A stretch of DNA of 64,000 nucleotides from Diospyros lotus (taxonomy: Eukaryota; Streptophyta; Magnoliopsida; Ericales; Ebenaceae): the NCBI RefSeq assembly GCF_014633365.1, contig NC_068348.1:12232311-12296310 (forward strand), written 5' to 3'. Positions 23,108-35,327 of this stretch are shown piece by piece; the first letter of the stretch is position 1; each line of letters begins with the position of its first letter. A program made the translations under genes and the position numbers. The notes beneath the pieces are model-generated. The model searched no databases, had not been told where the DNA came from, and saw nothing but the letters and a program-made list of their open reading frames with translations.

Positions 23108-23141
23108 ACAAGTGACCAGGTACTAATTTGGAGGACCAAAT
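23108..23141 (+). mobile_element. 3' internal end of chromovirus D (left fragment)
   Basis: The text agtgaccaggtactaatttg then gaggaccaaat matches, in reverse orientation, the sequence just before the polypurine tract of the complete chromovirus (26355-26395). It continues at 37096 after copia C is removed. D therefore runs on the plus strand. All its upstream parts are displaced by element B. Confidence 0.75.
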
Positions 23142-23485
23142 TAATAGATTTGAAATCCTATGGCACACACCCAAAAGGAGGGTGAATTGGGTGATTTAAA
23201 AACTTTATAAAACTTGAAAAACTTTTTGATACAAATTGAGGTTTTAGTGATTTAAAACATAAAACATATAAAATGACAAATGTAAATCAAGTAAGATAAA
23301 TATGTTAATCAAGTGAGGAACAAACGAATGCTTGGAAAGATAAAGATCAAGGAACAAAAGCACAAGAGAATACAAGGATTTATAGTGGTTCGGCATAACC
23401 CAAGCCTAATCCGCTATCTTAGCTCCTCACTAAGGATTTTGCAAACAATCCACTAAAATCTCCTACTTAGCAAAGTAAGCCCTCT

Positions 23486-26338
23486 CGTAACACCCCCTCT
23501 CCTAGAACTGCCCGAGAAGAGGTGCTACGGGGAAAACAAAATAAAACTAACTGGTAATCTGAAATCTGATACCATAATGAATATCTCAATCAACTGAAAT
23601 AAAAAATCTGAGACATTACAAACTGAAAAGCACAAACTCTGTTTAAGGGACAATCCCTCAACTGAAATATAAAATAGATCTAAACTGAGAAAACACTATA
23701 AAACTCAACAGACTCCCAGACATCTTTTATCTTGAGCAGCTCCACATACACACACTATAAACCACTGCTACTAGGTCCCACATCTGGTACTCCCCTGCTA
23801 GAAGCTGGAAGGGTGAAGAGTACAAGGTGAGCTGCAAAAGCTCAGCAAGTAATAAGCTGGAAAGAATAACTAAAGCTGAATCGAAGAATATCGATACCGA
23901 TAAATAACTTACTGAACTTGTACTGAATAATCACTGTCTAATTGCATTCATATAAAAAATTTAATGCACATAAACTGTAACTAAATTCAGGTATGCAACT
24001 TTGGCTCATAGGCCCACATAATCTGATAAAACATATCTGACTAATCTGAATCCTGTAAACAGAAAAACTGTAAGCACATAGTGTAAGCAATATGCCCCTG
24101 GCCCCCTAGTGGCCACCAGGCAGGCAACTCATAAACTGAGCTAAAACTGAAACTGATGGGATCCCCGCGGACAAGCCACCTAGCGCACATAATGCAATGC
24201 AATGCTCACATAAATGCTGACACACGATATGTAGTGCTCCATATAAAGTCATGCTCAATACTCATACAAATGTGTATGCACATAATCCCACAAAATAATG
24301 TTGATCATGTCATAATTAACTGCTAAACATGGTATATGATTTTTACCAGCCATATTGAGATACAAAGATTCTGAAATTTCTGAGTATAGGCATGGCATAT
24401 TGGATTTTATCATATCTTGGCATAAAAATTCAATATTTGAATTATTGAATATTTATATTAAATTTAAGACTTGCATTAAGAATTTATTGGAAGCCATTCG
24501 GATGCCATATGATACTATTCAATTGATTAAGGAAATATAAGGAGACAATTCAAATGAAACAGTAGCCCATTCGAATGAAAAAAATGGCCTATAGCAAGCT
24601 CATTCGAATGGCAGAAACTCATTCGAATGACAAAGGCTCATTCGAATGACAGATGATATATAACAAAGGCTATTCAGATCTCATCAAGGACTCATTTGAA
24701 TGACTCACAAATTCATTCGAATGAATTTTGACAACTTCCAACTTTTGAACTGGCAAAAAGTGACTCATTCGAATGCAACAGTACCCTCATTCGAATGAAT
24801 TAATTGGATACTCACAAGTCATTCGAATGACAAAGAGATTCATTCAAATGCTAGACTATACAAAGCAACAACTTATTCAAATCTTCTAAGACTCATTCGA
24901 ATGACAAGAAAACTCATTCGAATGACAGTCTCAAAACTTTAAAAACACATACGAATGATACGATAACACATGACTCATTCGAATGACAAAGGACTCATTC
25001 GAATGACTAATACATTATAAGGGAAAAACTTACGATAACACTGAAAACTCATTTGGATGCCTCAAAACTCATTCGAATGAAACAAGACTCATTCAAATGA
25101 CTGGAATCTCATCAGAAATAAAAGCCATGATAACAGAGACTACATCTTGAATCAAAACTTAACATCACTACACCATTCCAAAAGAAATCTTGGGAGAACA
25201 ATCCCAATTGACATGAACTAACTTAAGGATGAATTAGAGATCGTTTCTAAAAGCAAACACTGAAAGATTTATGCACCAGTTATCAAACTCACTGGGTATG
25301 GATATAACTGCACATATACATACGCTTGTAAACACAACTGATAAAGATCTGGGAACAAGAACCAAGAGTCTTGTTTAATCTGAGAACATATGCTAACATG
25401 ATTTGGAGATCATATTTAAAAGAATTGCTACAAGAATCATGCATAACTTCTTCATGCACTCACTGTTATACACACACACATATAGATATATATATATACG
25501 TGCACTATTTGTAACAACTAAAACTCAACAAAATAGTTACTGAAAACTGAGATTTAACATTGATTCATGATCCTGTAAGAATGTTTTACAGGGATAGATG
25601 CTTGCTCAATAATCCTTTGATACGCTAATCTAAACACGCACATAGGAATATATAAACTGGCTGATAAACTTAAACTGAGAATCAAAACGAGAGTCTTAAA
25701 AATTCTGAAATCGAACTATCATGATCCTGTAATGAAAGGGATTACAGGAAGAATGCTTGCCTTTCAATCTCTCTGATTGGATCAATGAAGCTTGCAAACT
25801 ATCCTTTACTAGACATTGATGCTGCTCCCAGACTTCTCTATTCTTCATGGTGTGAAGAAACTAAAGTTAATGGGCTATACATAGGTATAAAACCCAAGAT
25901 CCCACTCCTTTTATAATTTGGATTTCCTTCTCCTAATATAACTAGGAGACTTCTCAATCCCAATCCTATTCACGCATGGATATCTCAATCCTCATATCAT
26001 ATGGATTCTCAATCCCTTAATCACAATAACTTTAATTAATAATTAAATTCTAATAACAAATCTCTAAATGACCTTCATGTCCTAGCATTTAATTTCCACA
26101 ATATATAACTAGAATTAAATGCTCTTTAAATACTATTCTCTCAATTGAAAATCTAAATTGCCACCTTGGCAAATTCCTTTAACTCCAACATTAAAAAAAA
26201 ATAAATGCTATTCTTTTCCTTCAAAATCTTTAAATTGCCACATTAAATAATTAATTGGCAAAATCTCTTAATCAAATACTTCAACAATTAATTAAGTAAT
26301 TCCTGAATAAATACTGGGCCCTCTAATGGGTCGTTACA
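23486..26338 (-). repeat. 3' LTR of the chromovirus
   Basis: The 2853-bp LTR starts on the minus strand as TGTAACGACCCATTAGAGGG at 26338. A TATA-like ttataaaagg lies near 25905-25915 (minus). The CATTCGAATG array (24540-25110) is about 0.8-1.4 kb downstream of it. A short frame at 24355-24540 differs from its copy at 31355-31540 by a single residue. Confidence 0.95.
24540..25110. repeat. CATTCGAATG array in chromovirus 3' LTR
   Basis: About thirteen perfect CATTCGAATG palindromes and several one-base variants (catttgaatg, cattcaaatg) occur in 570 bp, most preceded by CT or AT and followed by A. Spacing is irregular, about 20-60 bp. In LTR orientation the array lies in the transcribed leader, downstream of the TATA segment. 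Confidence 0.93.
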
Positions 26339-26357
26339 ATTTCTCCCCTCCTTAAAA
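26339..26357 (-). other. Polypurine tract of the chromovirus
   Basis: Minus-strand tttaaggaggggagaaat abuts the 3' LTR start TGTAACG, the expected plus-strand primer. A near-identical tract precedes the LTR of element D at 37101-37120. Confidence 0.9.
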
Positions 26358-26399
26358 GAATTTGGTCCTCCAAATTTGTACCTGGTTACTCAAACAACG

Positions 26400-27660
26400 G
26401 GGGGGTAAAGACTCCTCATCTCTTCTTCTTATTCTCACGTCACCTCTTCTAACAAGTGTCGCTGCCATTGCACTTTTCACGAGAGGAATTGATCGATTCC
26501 TCAAAATCTTTTCTTTTCACTCTAGAATACTAATAAGCATCTCTTCATAAGACATATCTTCTCTAATTTCAAGATTCTTAAAATCAATCACATGCTGAGG
26601 ATCTAGCACATACTTCCTCAACATCGAAACGTGAAACACATTATGAACATGGGACAACTGAGATGGAAAAGCTAACTCATGTGCCGAAGTCCCTATCATC
26701 TCAAAATTTCAAACGAACCAATGTAACGGGGACTAAGCTTCCCTATTACGCCAAATCTGCGAATCTCCTTTAATAGGCATGACCCTCAACCAAGCATAGT
26801 CACCTACCTCAAACTTGAGGTCTCATCGTCACTTATCTGCATAGCTTTTTTGTCGGTCTTGGGCTACTTTCATTATAGCTTTGATCCCTCGGATCTTTTC
26901 TGTCTTCTGCTTGACAATTTCAGGACCTAATAAAGCCCTATCTCCAATCTCTTCCCAATATATCAACGATCGACATGCTCTCCCATACAAAGCCTCATAC
27001 GGTGACATTCCAATACTTGAATGGAAACTATTATTGTAGGCAATTTCCACCCAAGGTAAATGCTCATCCCAACTACCTTGGAAATCTAGAACACAAGTTC
27101 TCAACAGGTCCTCGAGAGTCTTGATAGTCCTCTCTGACTGACCATCTGTCTAATGATGAAATGTTGTACTATACTTCAATTGAGATCCTAATGCATCATG
27201 CAAAGCTCTCCCAAAATGGGAAGTGAAACAAGGATCTTGATCTAATACAATGCTAGCTGGAACATCGTGTAATTTCACGATCCCCTCAATATAAATTCTG
27301 GCAAATCTATTCAATGGATATGTCTTCTTAATAGACAGAAAATGGGCTGATTTAGTCAAACGATCAACAATCACCCATATAGCATCATAACCCCTAGTAG
27401 TCTTGGGTACCCATCACAAAATCCATAGCAACATTACCCCATTTCCACTTTGGAATAGGTAATGGAAGTAATAAACCTGCGGCTTTCTAACGCTCCACTT
27501 TATTTTGCTGGCATACTGAACACTGTGAAACATATCCACCTACATCTTTCTTCATACCACTCCACCAATACTGACGCTTAAGGTCCTGCTGCATTTTCGC
27601 AACACCTAAATGGTATAACAACTTTTAAGTGCCAAAATCTCTTACTTAAGATTTCCATCA
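26400..27660 (-). pseudogene. Chromovirus integrase with chromodomain-like tail
   Basis: The integrase core is at 27374-26829. It reads IVDRLTKSAHFLSIKKTYPL, GIVKLHDVPASIVLDQD, TDGQSERTIKTLEDLLRTCV, FQGSWDEHLPWVEIAYNNS and SPYEALYGRACRS. The C-terminal part is at 26699-26400: VHNVFHVSMLRKYV, LEIREDMSYEE, then degraded EEVT-like text matching the region where plant chromoviruses carry a chromodomain. The enzyme joins element DNA to the host; the chromodomain helps target chromatin. There are several stops, including a TAG just before TDGQ where related proteins have Gln, a C-to-T type change. A zinc-binding N-terminal region upstream (to about 27660) is only partly readable. Confidence 0.9.
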
Positions 27661-28370
27661 TCGAGTATACAAATACGTCCTTGAAATAAGAGTATACCAT
27701 CACTCCGTAGAGTATATCCCAAAGGAGAAAGTTTCTCAATGTCTGCTAAAATCTGTGCCAACTTCTCATCTTTTGATTGCTAGTTCTTGAGTAAATCAAA
27801 TAACTCAGGTTGTATTCTCATGTAAGAACAACTCACAACTGATCTATCTTCTGGGGCTGAAATAGATATAGCACTTAATTTCTCTAATAACTTCCATTCT
27901 TGAACCATCATCCTAGCCATAGAAGCTCCTCGCTGACTCAAAGCATCGACTACTACGTTAGCCTTTCATGGATGGTATAAAATCTCACATTCGAAGTCTT
28001 TAAATAACTTGATCCAACTTTTTTGCCTCATCTCCAATTCTTTATATGATAGAAGATAATGTAAACTCTTATGATCTGTATAAATTTCAACTTTCTCACC
28101 ATATAAATAGGGTCACCATATCTTCAATGCAAATACTATCGCTGCCAACTCCAAATCATTAGTAGTGTAATTCACCTCGTGTTTCTTCAATTGTCTGGAA
28201 GCATAAGCATTAACTCAACCTTATTGCATCAATACGTAACCCAAACCTGAATGGGAAGCATTACTGTAGATGGAATATTTCTCTCCATTTCTTGGTATAG
28301 CTAAGACTAGTGCAGTAGTCAACTTCTGCTTAAATTCTTGGAAAGCGTGTTCACACGCGTCATTCCATTC
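27661..28370 (-). pseudogene. Chromovirus RNase H and linker
   Basis: Minus-strand frames contain [58 protein letters not shown] and YHPWKANVVVDALSQRG, the order seen in plant gypsy RNase H and the downstream linker. In-frame stops interrupt it (after VLMQ and near ALKIW). The domain would degrade RNA in the RNA:DNA hybrid. The linker to integrase (27900-27661) carries text such as LSPLGYTLRSDGILLFQGRI. Confidence 0.85.
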
Positions 28371-29330
28371 CAACTTCTTTCATTTCCTTGTTATCTTAGT
28401 CATAGGGAAGATAAACAAACAAATCCCTTAATGAATTGTCTATAATAGCCTGCAAGACCTAGAAAACTACGTATCTTTGTCACTATCGTAGGTCTCGGCC
28501 AATCCATAACTGCTTTAGTCCTGTCTAGATCTACTGAAATGCCATCTCCAAACACAACATGGCCTAGAAATCCAATCTAAGTGAGCCAGAACTCACACTT
28601 ACTAAACTTGACATATAATTGCTTCTCTCTAAGCCTTTGCAATACTATAGTAAGATGCTTCGTATTCTCCTTTACACTGGGTGAGTAACTAGAATATCAT
28701 CTATGAAGATAGTAATGAACCAATCTAGGTACTCACGTAGAACTCAATTTATCAAATCCATGAAAATAGCTGGAGCATTCACTAACCCAAATGGCATTAC
28801 CACAAACTCATAGTGTCCTTAGTGAGTCCTGAAAGCAATCTTTTGAATATCATCTTTGACTCGCACCTGATGGTAACCTGATCTTAAGTCTATCTTTGAA
28901 ACACTTTAGCTCCTCACAACTAGCCTAATAAGTCATCCTCTCGAGGTAAGGGGTACTTGTTCTTCACTATCACCTGATTTAATTAGCGATATTCTATGCA
29001 CAACCTCAAAGATCCATCTTTCTTCCTCACGAACAATACTGGTGCGCCCTACGGGGATGAACTGGGTTGGATAAAATATTTTTTTATTAATTCTTCTAAC
29101 TGGGCTTTCAACTCCTTTAGCTCATTAGGTGCCATTCGATACGGAGCCTTAGAAATAGGCTGTGTATCAGGCAATAACTCAATAGTAAACTCTGCTCCTC
29201 TCCAAGGAGGTAATCCTGGTAGCTCATTAGGGGAAATATCTAGGACATCTCATACAACTAGCACCTCAAACAACTTCCTCTTGCTTCCTTCATCTGAGGT
29301 AACAAAAGCTAGGTAAACTTTACATCCATC
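28371..29330 (-). pseudogene. Chromovirus reverse transcriptase
   Basis: On the minus strand, VLFVRKKDGSLRLCIEYR is followed by a stop where related enzymes have Glu (GAA to TAA), then LNQVIVKNKYPLPREDD. The catalytic region reads [13 protein letters not shown] near 28700, so the xxDD pair is kept. The domain is complete in extent, but several stops and frame changes prevent a full product. It would copy element RNA into cDNA. Upstream it joins the protease remnant. Confidence 0.88.
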
Positions 29331-30348
29331 ATGCATCAGCTTCTCTACTTTCCTCACTGAGATCATAGGAATCGTAGCCATAGACTTGACCCCTCTATAT
29401 ATTTGAACCGGCTATCGAGGAAGATCAAATTCAATAATCGTCCGTCGACGGTCAACTCTTGCATAATGCTATGACAACCCATCAATGCTAAGGACCAATC
29501 AAAATCCCTAACATCCAGAATTTCTAAGTCTTCCAATAACTTCTTGTCATGTACTTGCTCCATTCTTGGCCGTTTGTGCCATCTTTGTCTCTCTCAATAG
29601 CATATGCTCGCTGAACTATCGTGGTGTAATCCACACTCTGAGCTCCTCCAAAAGCATGGATAATATTAGCACGCAATCCTCTCTGAAATTTAACAACCTT
29701 ATTTGCTTTAGTAGACACCAACTCTAAGTCCTATATAATCATGGCTGTAAACTCTGCCTCATATTGGGCCATTATCTTAGTACCTTACACCAACTCAACA
29801 AACTCAAAAACTTTCTAGTTCTTAACCCATGCTGGGTAATAAGCGTCGTTGAATACTTGCTGAAATTCGACCCATGTGGGTTCTTGATTACCAATCTTCT
29901 AGCGGGCAGTCTCCCACCATTTCTCAGCTTAACCTCAAAATAAGAATGTGCTAAGTCGCACTCAGTGATTGTTTGTATAATCGATAGCATCCAATTCTCA
30001 ACTGCTGCTGCATCTGTGCCTCCATGGAATGCTGATGGTCGGAAGGCCATGAAATCCTATTAATAGATGACTCCCTATATCTGTCTCCACAACTGGAGCT
30101 GTTGGAGTGACTAGCTTATCGCCACTAATACCTCCTACTTCTTGGGGAACTTGTGATTCCCTTACCTGATTAGTAACTAGGGTATCTATCACCCTCATCA
30201 ATCCTGCTAACATACCTCACATCTTAACCATTCCCTATCGTAGATCGTGACTAGACTCTCCTAGTGAGCATGGTGTGGACACTAGAACCTTGTCTTGCTT
30301 AAAAGCAACCTGACTGCGAGTACGGGGTCGTCCACCTCTATTACTCAT
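29331..30348 (-). pseudogene. Chromovirus gag and protease remnant
   Basis: Gag would start at the ATG at 30348 (MSNRGGRPRTRSQVAFKQD) and stops after about 38 codons. The gag core follows: MAFRPSAFHGGTDAAAVENW (30050 on), then KVVKFQRGLRANIIHAFGGA and VQRAYAIERD (29721 on). The protease-side segment 29563-29363 reads LALMGCHSIMQELTVDGRLL, near where related elements have a conserved aspartic protease stretch. No zinc knuckle is visible. The normal function is particle assembly and polyprotein processing. The frame is broken in at least four places. Confidence 0.8.
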
Positions 30349-30469
30349 CTTTCTGCATCACCACTTAGGGTTAAAATACTGTTAATTGGGCCAACTTATC
30401 TAACTGACGGACACAAGTCCTAATTCTAACCAACATCCTATGTGTGTACGGGAGACTCCTCAAAACACT

Positions 30470-30481
30470 ACTCTGATACCA
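30470..30481 (-). other. Primer-binding site of the chromovirus
   Basis: Minus-strand TGGTATCAGAGT lies a few bases inside the 5' LTR and is complementary to the 3' end of plant initiator methionine tRNA, the usual primer for chromoviruses. Confidence 0.92.
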
Positions 30482-30485
30482 ATAC

Positions 30486-33294
30486 TATAACACCCCTTCT
30501 CCTAGAACTGCCCGAGAAGAGGTGCTACCGGGAAAACAAAATAAAACTAGCTGGTAATCTGAAATCTGATACCATAATGAATATCTCAATCAACCGAAAT
30601 AAAAAGTCTGAGACATTACAAACTGAAAAGTACAAACTCTGTCTAAGGGACAATCCCTCAACTGAAATATAAAATAGATCTAAACTGAGAAAACACTATA
30701 AAACTCAACAGACTCCCAGACATCTTTTATCTTGAGCGGCTCCACGTACACACACTATAAACAACTGCTACTAGGCCCCACATCTGGTACTCCCCTGCTA
30801 GAAGCTGAAGGGGTGAAGAGTACAAGGTGAGCTACAAAAGCTCAGCAAGTAATAAGCTGGAAAGAATAACTGAAGCTGAATCGTAGAATATCGATACCGA
30901 TAAATAACTTACTGAACTTGTACTGAATAATCACTGTCTAATTGCATTCATATAAAAAATTTAATGCACATAAACTGTAACTAAATGCAGGTATGCAACT
31001 TTGGCTCATAGGCCCACATAATCTGATAAAACATACCTGACTGATCTGAATCTTGTAAACAGAAAAATTGTAAGCACATAGTGTAGGCAATATGCCCCTG
31101 GCCCCCTAGTGGCCACTAGGCGGGCAACTCATAAACTGAGCTGAAACTGAAACTGATGGGATCCCCGCGGACAAGCCGCCTAGCGCGCATAATGCAATGC
31201 AATGCTCACATAAATGCTGACACACGATATGTAGTGCTCCATATAAAGTCATGCTCAATACTCATACAAATGTGTATGCACATAATCCCACAAAATAATG
31301 TTGATCATGTCATAATTAACTGCTAAACATGGTATATGATTTTTACTAGCCATATTGAGATACAAAGATTCTGAAATTTCTGAGTATAGGCATGGCATAT
31401 TGGATTTTATCATATCTTGGCATAAAAATTCAATATTTGAATTATTGAATATTTATATTAAATTTAAGACTTGCATTAAGAATTTATTGGAAGCCATTCG
31501 GATGCCATATGATACTATTCAATTGATTGAGGAAATATAAGGAGACAATTCGAATGAAACAGTAGCCCATTCGAATGAAAAAAATGGCCTATAGCAAGCT
31601 CATTCGAATGGCAGAAACTCATTCGAATGACAGAGGCTCATTCGAATGATAGATGATATATAACAAAGGCTATTCGGATCTGATCAAGGACTCATTCGAA
31701 TGACTCACAAATTCATTTGAATGAATTTTGACAACTTCCAACTTTTGAACTGGCAAAAAGTGACTCATTCGAATGCAACAAGACCCTCATTCGAATGAAT
31801 TAATGGGATACTCATGGGTCATTCGAATGACAAAGAGACTCATTCGAATGCTAAACTATACAAAGCAACAACTTATTCAAATCTTCAAGGACTCATTCGA
31901 ATGACAAGAAAACTCATTCGAATGACAGTCTCAAAACTTCAAAAACACATACAAATAATATGATAACACATGACTCATTCGAATGACTGATACATTATAA
32001 GGGAAAAACTTACGATAACATTGAAAACTCATTCAGATGCCTCAAAACTCATTCGAATGACTGGAATCTCATCAAAAATAAAACCCATGATAACAGAGAC
32101 TACATCTTGAATCAAAACTTAACATCACTACACCATTCCAAAAGAAATCTTGGGAGAACAATACCAATTGACATGAACTAACTTAAGGATGAATTAGAGA
32201 TCGTTTCTGAAAGCAAACGCTGAAAGATTTATGCACCAGTTATCAAACTCATTGGGTATGGATATAACTGCACATATACATACGCCTGTAAACACAACTG
32301 ATAAAGATCTGGGAACAAGAACCAAGAGTCTTGTTTAATCTGAGAACATATGCTAACATGATTTGGAGATCATATTTAAAAGAATTGCTACAAGAATCAT
32401 GCATAACTTCTTCATCCACTCACTGTTATACACACACACATATAGATATATATATACGTGCACTATCTGTAACTAAAACTCAACAAAAGAGTTATTGAAA
32501 ACTGAGATTTAACATTGATTCATGATCCCGTAAGAATGTTTTACAGGGATAGATGCTTGCTCAATGAAGCCTTTGATACGCTAATCTAAACACGCACATA
32601 GGAATATATAAACTGGCTGATAAACTTAAACTGAGAATCAAAACGAGAGTCTTAAAAATTCTGAAATCGAACTATCATGATCCTGTAATAAAAGGGATTA
32701 CAGGAAGAATACTTGCCTTTCAATCTCTCTGATTGGATCAACGAAGCTTGCAAACTATCCTTTACTAGACATTGATGCTGCTCCCAGACTTCTCTATTCT
32801 TCATGGTGTGAAAAAACTAAAGCTAATGGGCTATACATAGGTATAAAACCCTAAATCCCACTCCTTTTATAATTTGGATTTCCTTCTCCTAATATAACTA
32901 GGAGACTTCTCAATCCCAATCCTATTCACGCATGGATATCTCAATCCTCATATCATATGGATTCTCAATCCCTTAATCAAAATAACTTTAATTAATAATT
33001 AAATTCTAATAACAAATCTCTAAATGACCTTCATGTCCTAGCATTTAATTTCCACAATATGTAACTAGAATTAAATGCTCTTTAAATACTATTCTCTCAA
33101 TTGAAAATCTAAATTGCCACCTTGGCAAATTCCTTTAACTCCAACATTAAAAAGAAATAAATGTTATTCTTTTCCTTTAAAATCTTTAAATTGCCACATT
33201 AAATAATTAATTGGAAAAATCTCTTAAAAAAATACTTTAACAATTAATTAAGTAATTCCTGAATAAATACTGGGCCCTCTAATGGGTCGTTACA
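30486..33294 (-). repeat. 5' LTR of the chromovirus
   Basis: The 2809-bp LTR is highly similar to 23486-26338 over its full length, with small indels and scattered substitutions. Its minus-strand start is TGTAACGACCC at 33294. Its end reads GGTGTTATA, where the outer LTR has TTACG and a related solo LTR has TTACA. A TATA-like segment lies near 32870 (minus). Confidence 0.95.
31540..32070. repeat. CATTCGAATG array in chromovirus 5' LTR
   Basis: The counterpart of 24540-25110, with the same order of motifs and flanking words. Some motifs differ in C/T or G/A state between the two copies (for example attcgaat against attcaaat), as expected for deamination at CpG. One block near 31960-32060 is shorter than in the other LTR. 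Confidence 0.92.
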
Positions 33295-33719
33295 CCTCTA
33301 GTCCAAGACTAGGAAACTACAAACCTTTTGCTTATACAAGCAAGCCCTCTAACACCTAGTTAGGTATTTCAACCCCTTGCTTCAAAGACAAAGTCCTCTA
33401 ACATAAGAAGCTAGGAAAATAATAATGATACATACGAAAGAGAGAAGCTAAGAGTTAACACACTTAGTTACAAGTTCTCTCACAATGAAAACAAGGCTTA
33501 AGAATAACTTTAAAGGGATAGAACAAAGCCTTGGAGAGAAACATAGAACAATGAAAGCACAAACTCTTGTAAGCTTGAATAAAATGATTTGTAATCTTTA
33601 GATTAACTCATTTCCGTCCATTAGCCTCTTCTTAATCATACTTGAGTTGTATTTATAGGCTTGCCAAAAGCTTTGCTTGAAACTAGCTATTTTTAAGCCT
33701 TTGAAAACATTACCTATTA

Positions 33720-34010
33720 AATCTAGAGTAGTCATCCATAATGACAAGACTATAATATTTTTCTCCTAGACTTTGTGCTCTTATAGGTCTTAAAAGATCT
33801 AAATGAAGTAGTATTATGGCCTAGGAATTGAAACTTCATTTGTAGGTTTAAATGATATACTTATTTGTTCGCCTTTAATTCGTGCTTCACAAATGTAATC
33901 TTGTTCATATATAAGCTTTAGGCAATCCTTCAATAAGATAATGTGGATAGACAGTTAGCAACATTCATGCTCACATGACCTAGTCTCTTATGTCATAGCC
34001 AAGTATTTTG
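33720..34010 (-). pseudogene. Copia C GAG-pre-integrase remnant
   Basis: Minus-strand text includes HKRLGHVSMNVANCL followed by degraded SL- and KSTKSRRKIL-like words, matching the GAG-pre-integrase domain of copia. There are several stops. It ends abruptly at the LTR remnant near 33710. The ~500 bp to its right (34010-34540), where protease would be expected, has no readable motif. Confidence 0.7.
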
Positions 34011-34546
34011 AGAAATCGTTGATACTAAGCATTTTTTTTATACTAGACAATGATAATTCTAAGTAAATAATAAATACATATATTCTATCATATTTCCTAT
34101 AATCTTTATTTCATTTGTTTTGAGACGAGATACTTCACATGATTTGGCATTAATGCGTACTCTATGTCTCACAATTAACTTATGCTAATGTGCTTAAGCT
34201 TTTACTAGGACAACATTTACTAGCACAAAATTTAGGGAAACAAATTTTATTCTCTAATATAATTATGGATAAAATTTTCAATTTTCAACACAATCATAAA
34301 GGCAAACTCATAATTCAAAATCATCAAAACTCATAAACATATAGAGTCTAGGGAAAGAAATATTCCACCAAGATTTTAAATGATAAAATCTTACTTACTC
34401 TTGGATAACAATTCATCATTTGGGGTTGAATCTCTTCTTCATCCCCTTTTCTTACTTGCTTAATTCATTCAAAATGCTTTGACATTGAGCTCCATTTGAA
34501 TGTCAAGCAAATCTACACAAATAGATCATCCACAAGCTTTTGGTGC

Positions 34547-35287
34547 CTAAGTCACTTTGGGTTCACCGTTGTTAGTATGGAGCTCCTTCTTAGGAAACAA
34601 AATTTCTTTAAACCTATGTGGATTGTTTCTTGCAAAACCTTTGTTTATAGATTGATACCAATAGCTAGGATGTGAAGCAAAGGATTTTTGTTTTCTTTTT
34701 GTGAAGATTGTTTGCTTCTTATCCTTATGCACATTCTTATAAAGATGAGAATTTTTTGGTATCAAACCTTGTTTGGATTCTTGAGGACTTGCATGAGAAA
34801 CATTTGAAGGCTTGGTTTCCATAGGAATGCATTTCATTTTAGGACCACAATAGGATTTCCTTTTTAAAGGACAATTGTATGCAATGTGACCTAATTTACA
34901 ACAATAAAAGCATTTAATTTCATGATAGGTGTGTGAATGTGAGCTTTTGACTTTTGCTCTTAGACTATGAAAGATTTCAACACCTTTGTCATGATCATAT
35001 GAATTTGTAATCTCCTCTTTTAAATTGGATTTCTCATTTAATGCACTATTTGAGGATTTCAATTCAAATTCTTCCAAAACTTTTTCCTTTGAAAATTCTT
35101 TATTGGAAGCAAGAAAATATTCATTCTTTGATCTTAAAACTTCCAATTCATTTGACACTAAGTCTAATTGCTTTTGAAGGGCTTTATTTTTCAAACATAG
35201 TTTTTCAAAAATTTTATATAAATCATTTAAAGCATTCAACAACTCTTCATTTGAAAAAGTATCATGATTATCATTTTCAACATTCAA
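34547..35287 (-). pseudogene. Copia C gag, C-terminal part with zinc knuckle
   Basis: The 246-codon open frame has a Lys/Glu/Leu-rich, coiled-coil-like N-terminal half (residues ~10-90) and a CCHC zinc knuckle CFYCCKLGHIAYNC near residues 125-140. The C-terminal tail is basic (KKQTIFTKRKQKSFASHPSY). This is the nucleocapsid side of a SIRE-like gag, which binds element RNA. It is the longest open frame in the window. It continues the gag start at 35759 after a frameshift or stop near 35300-35330. Confidence 0.85.
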
Positions 35288-35327
35288 AAAACTAAACTCA
35301 TGGACATGTTCAATATCAATACTATCA

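Larger units (their letters stand above)
23486..33294 (-). mobile_element. Complete chromovirus-type Ty3/gypsy element
   Basis: The 9809-bp element has two full LTRs (23486-26338 and 30486-33294), a primer-binding site, a polypurine tract and recognisable gag, protease, reverse transcriptase, RNase H, integrase and chromodomain-like tail. Perfect 5-bp duplications CCTCT flank it (23481-23485 and 33295-33299). LTRs begin TGTAACGACCC and end in a form of GGTGTTACA. The LTR copies are very similar, implying a recent insertion, yet the polyprotein has many stops. The integrase C-terminus suggests the Tekay/Del group. It lies inside an LTR of copia C. Confidence 0.95.
23142..33710 (-). repeat. 3' LTR remnant of copia C, split by the chromovirus
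   Basis: 23142-23485 and 33295 to about 33710 match 35845-36190 and 36190-36600 of the right LTR. Shared text includes tatggcacacaccca, agtggttcggc and ggattttgca. The chromovirus inserted after cctct, and the duplication joins the halves exactly. The upstream half of the LTR, including its TCGACA array, is deleted. Confidence 0.85.

Noticed and set aside
24540..32070. CATTCGAATG arrays as CRISPR-like repeats
   Set aside because: The repeated word is only 10 bp, spacing is irregular, the arrays sit inside LTRs and copy with them, and the genome is a plant.
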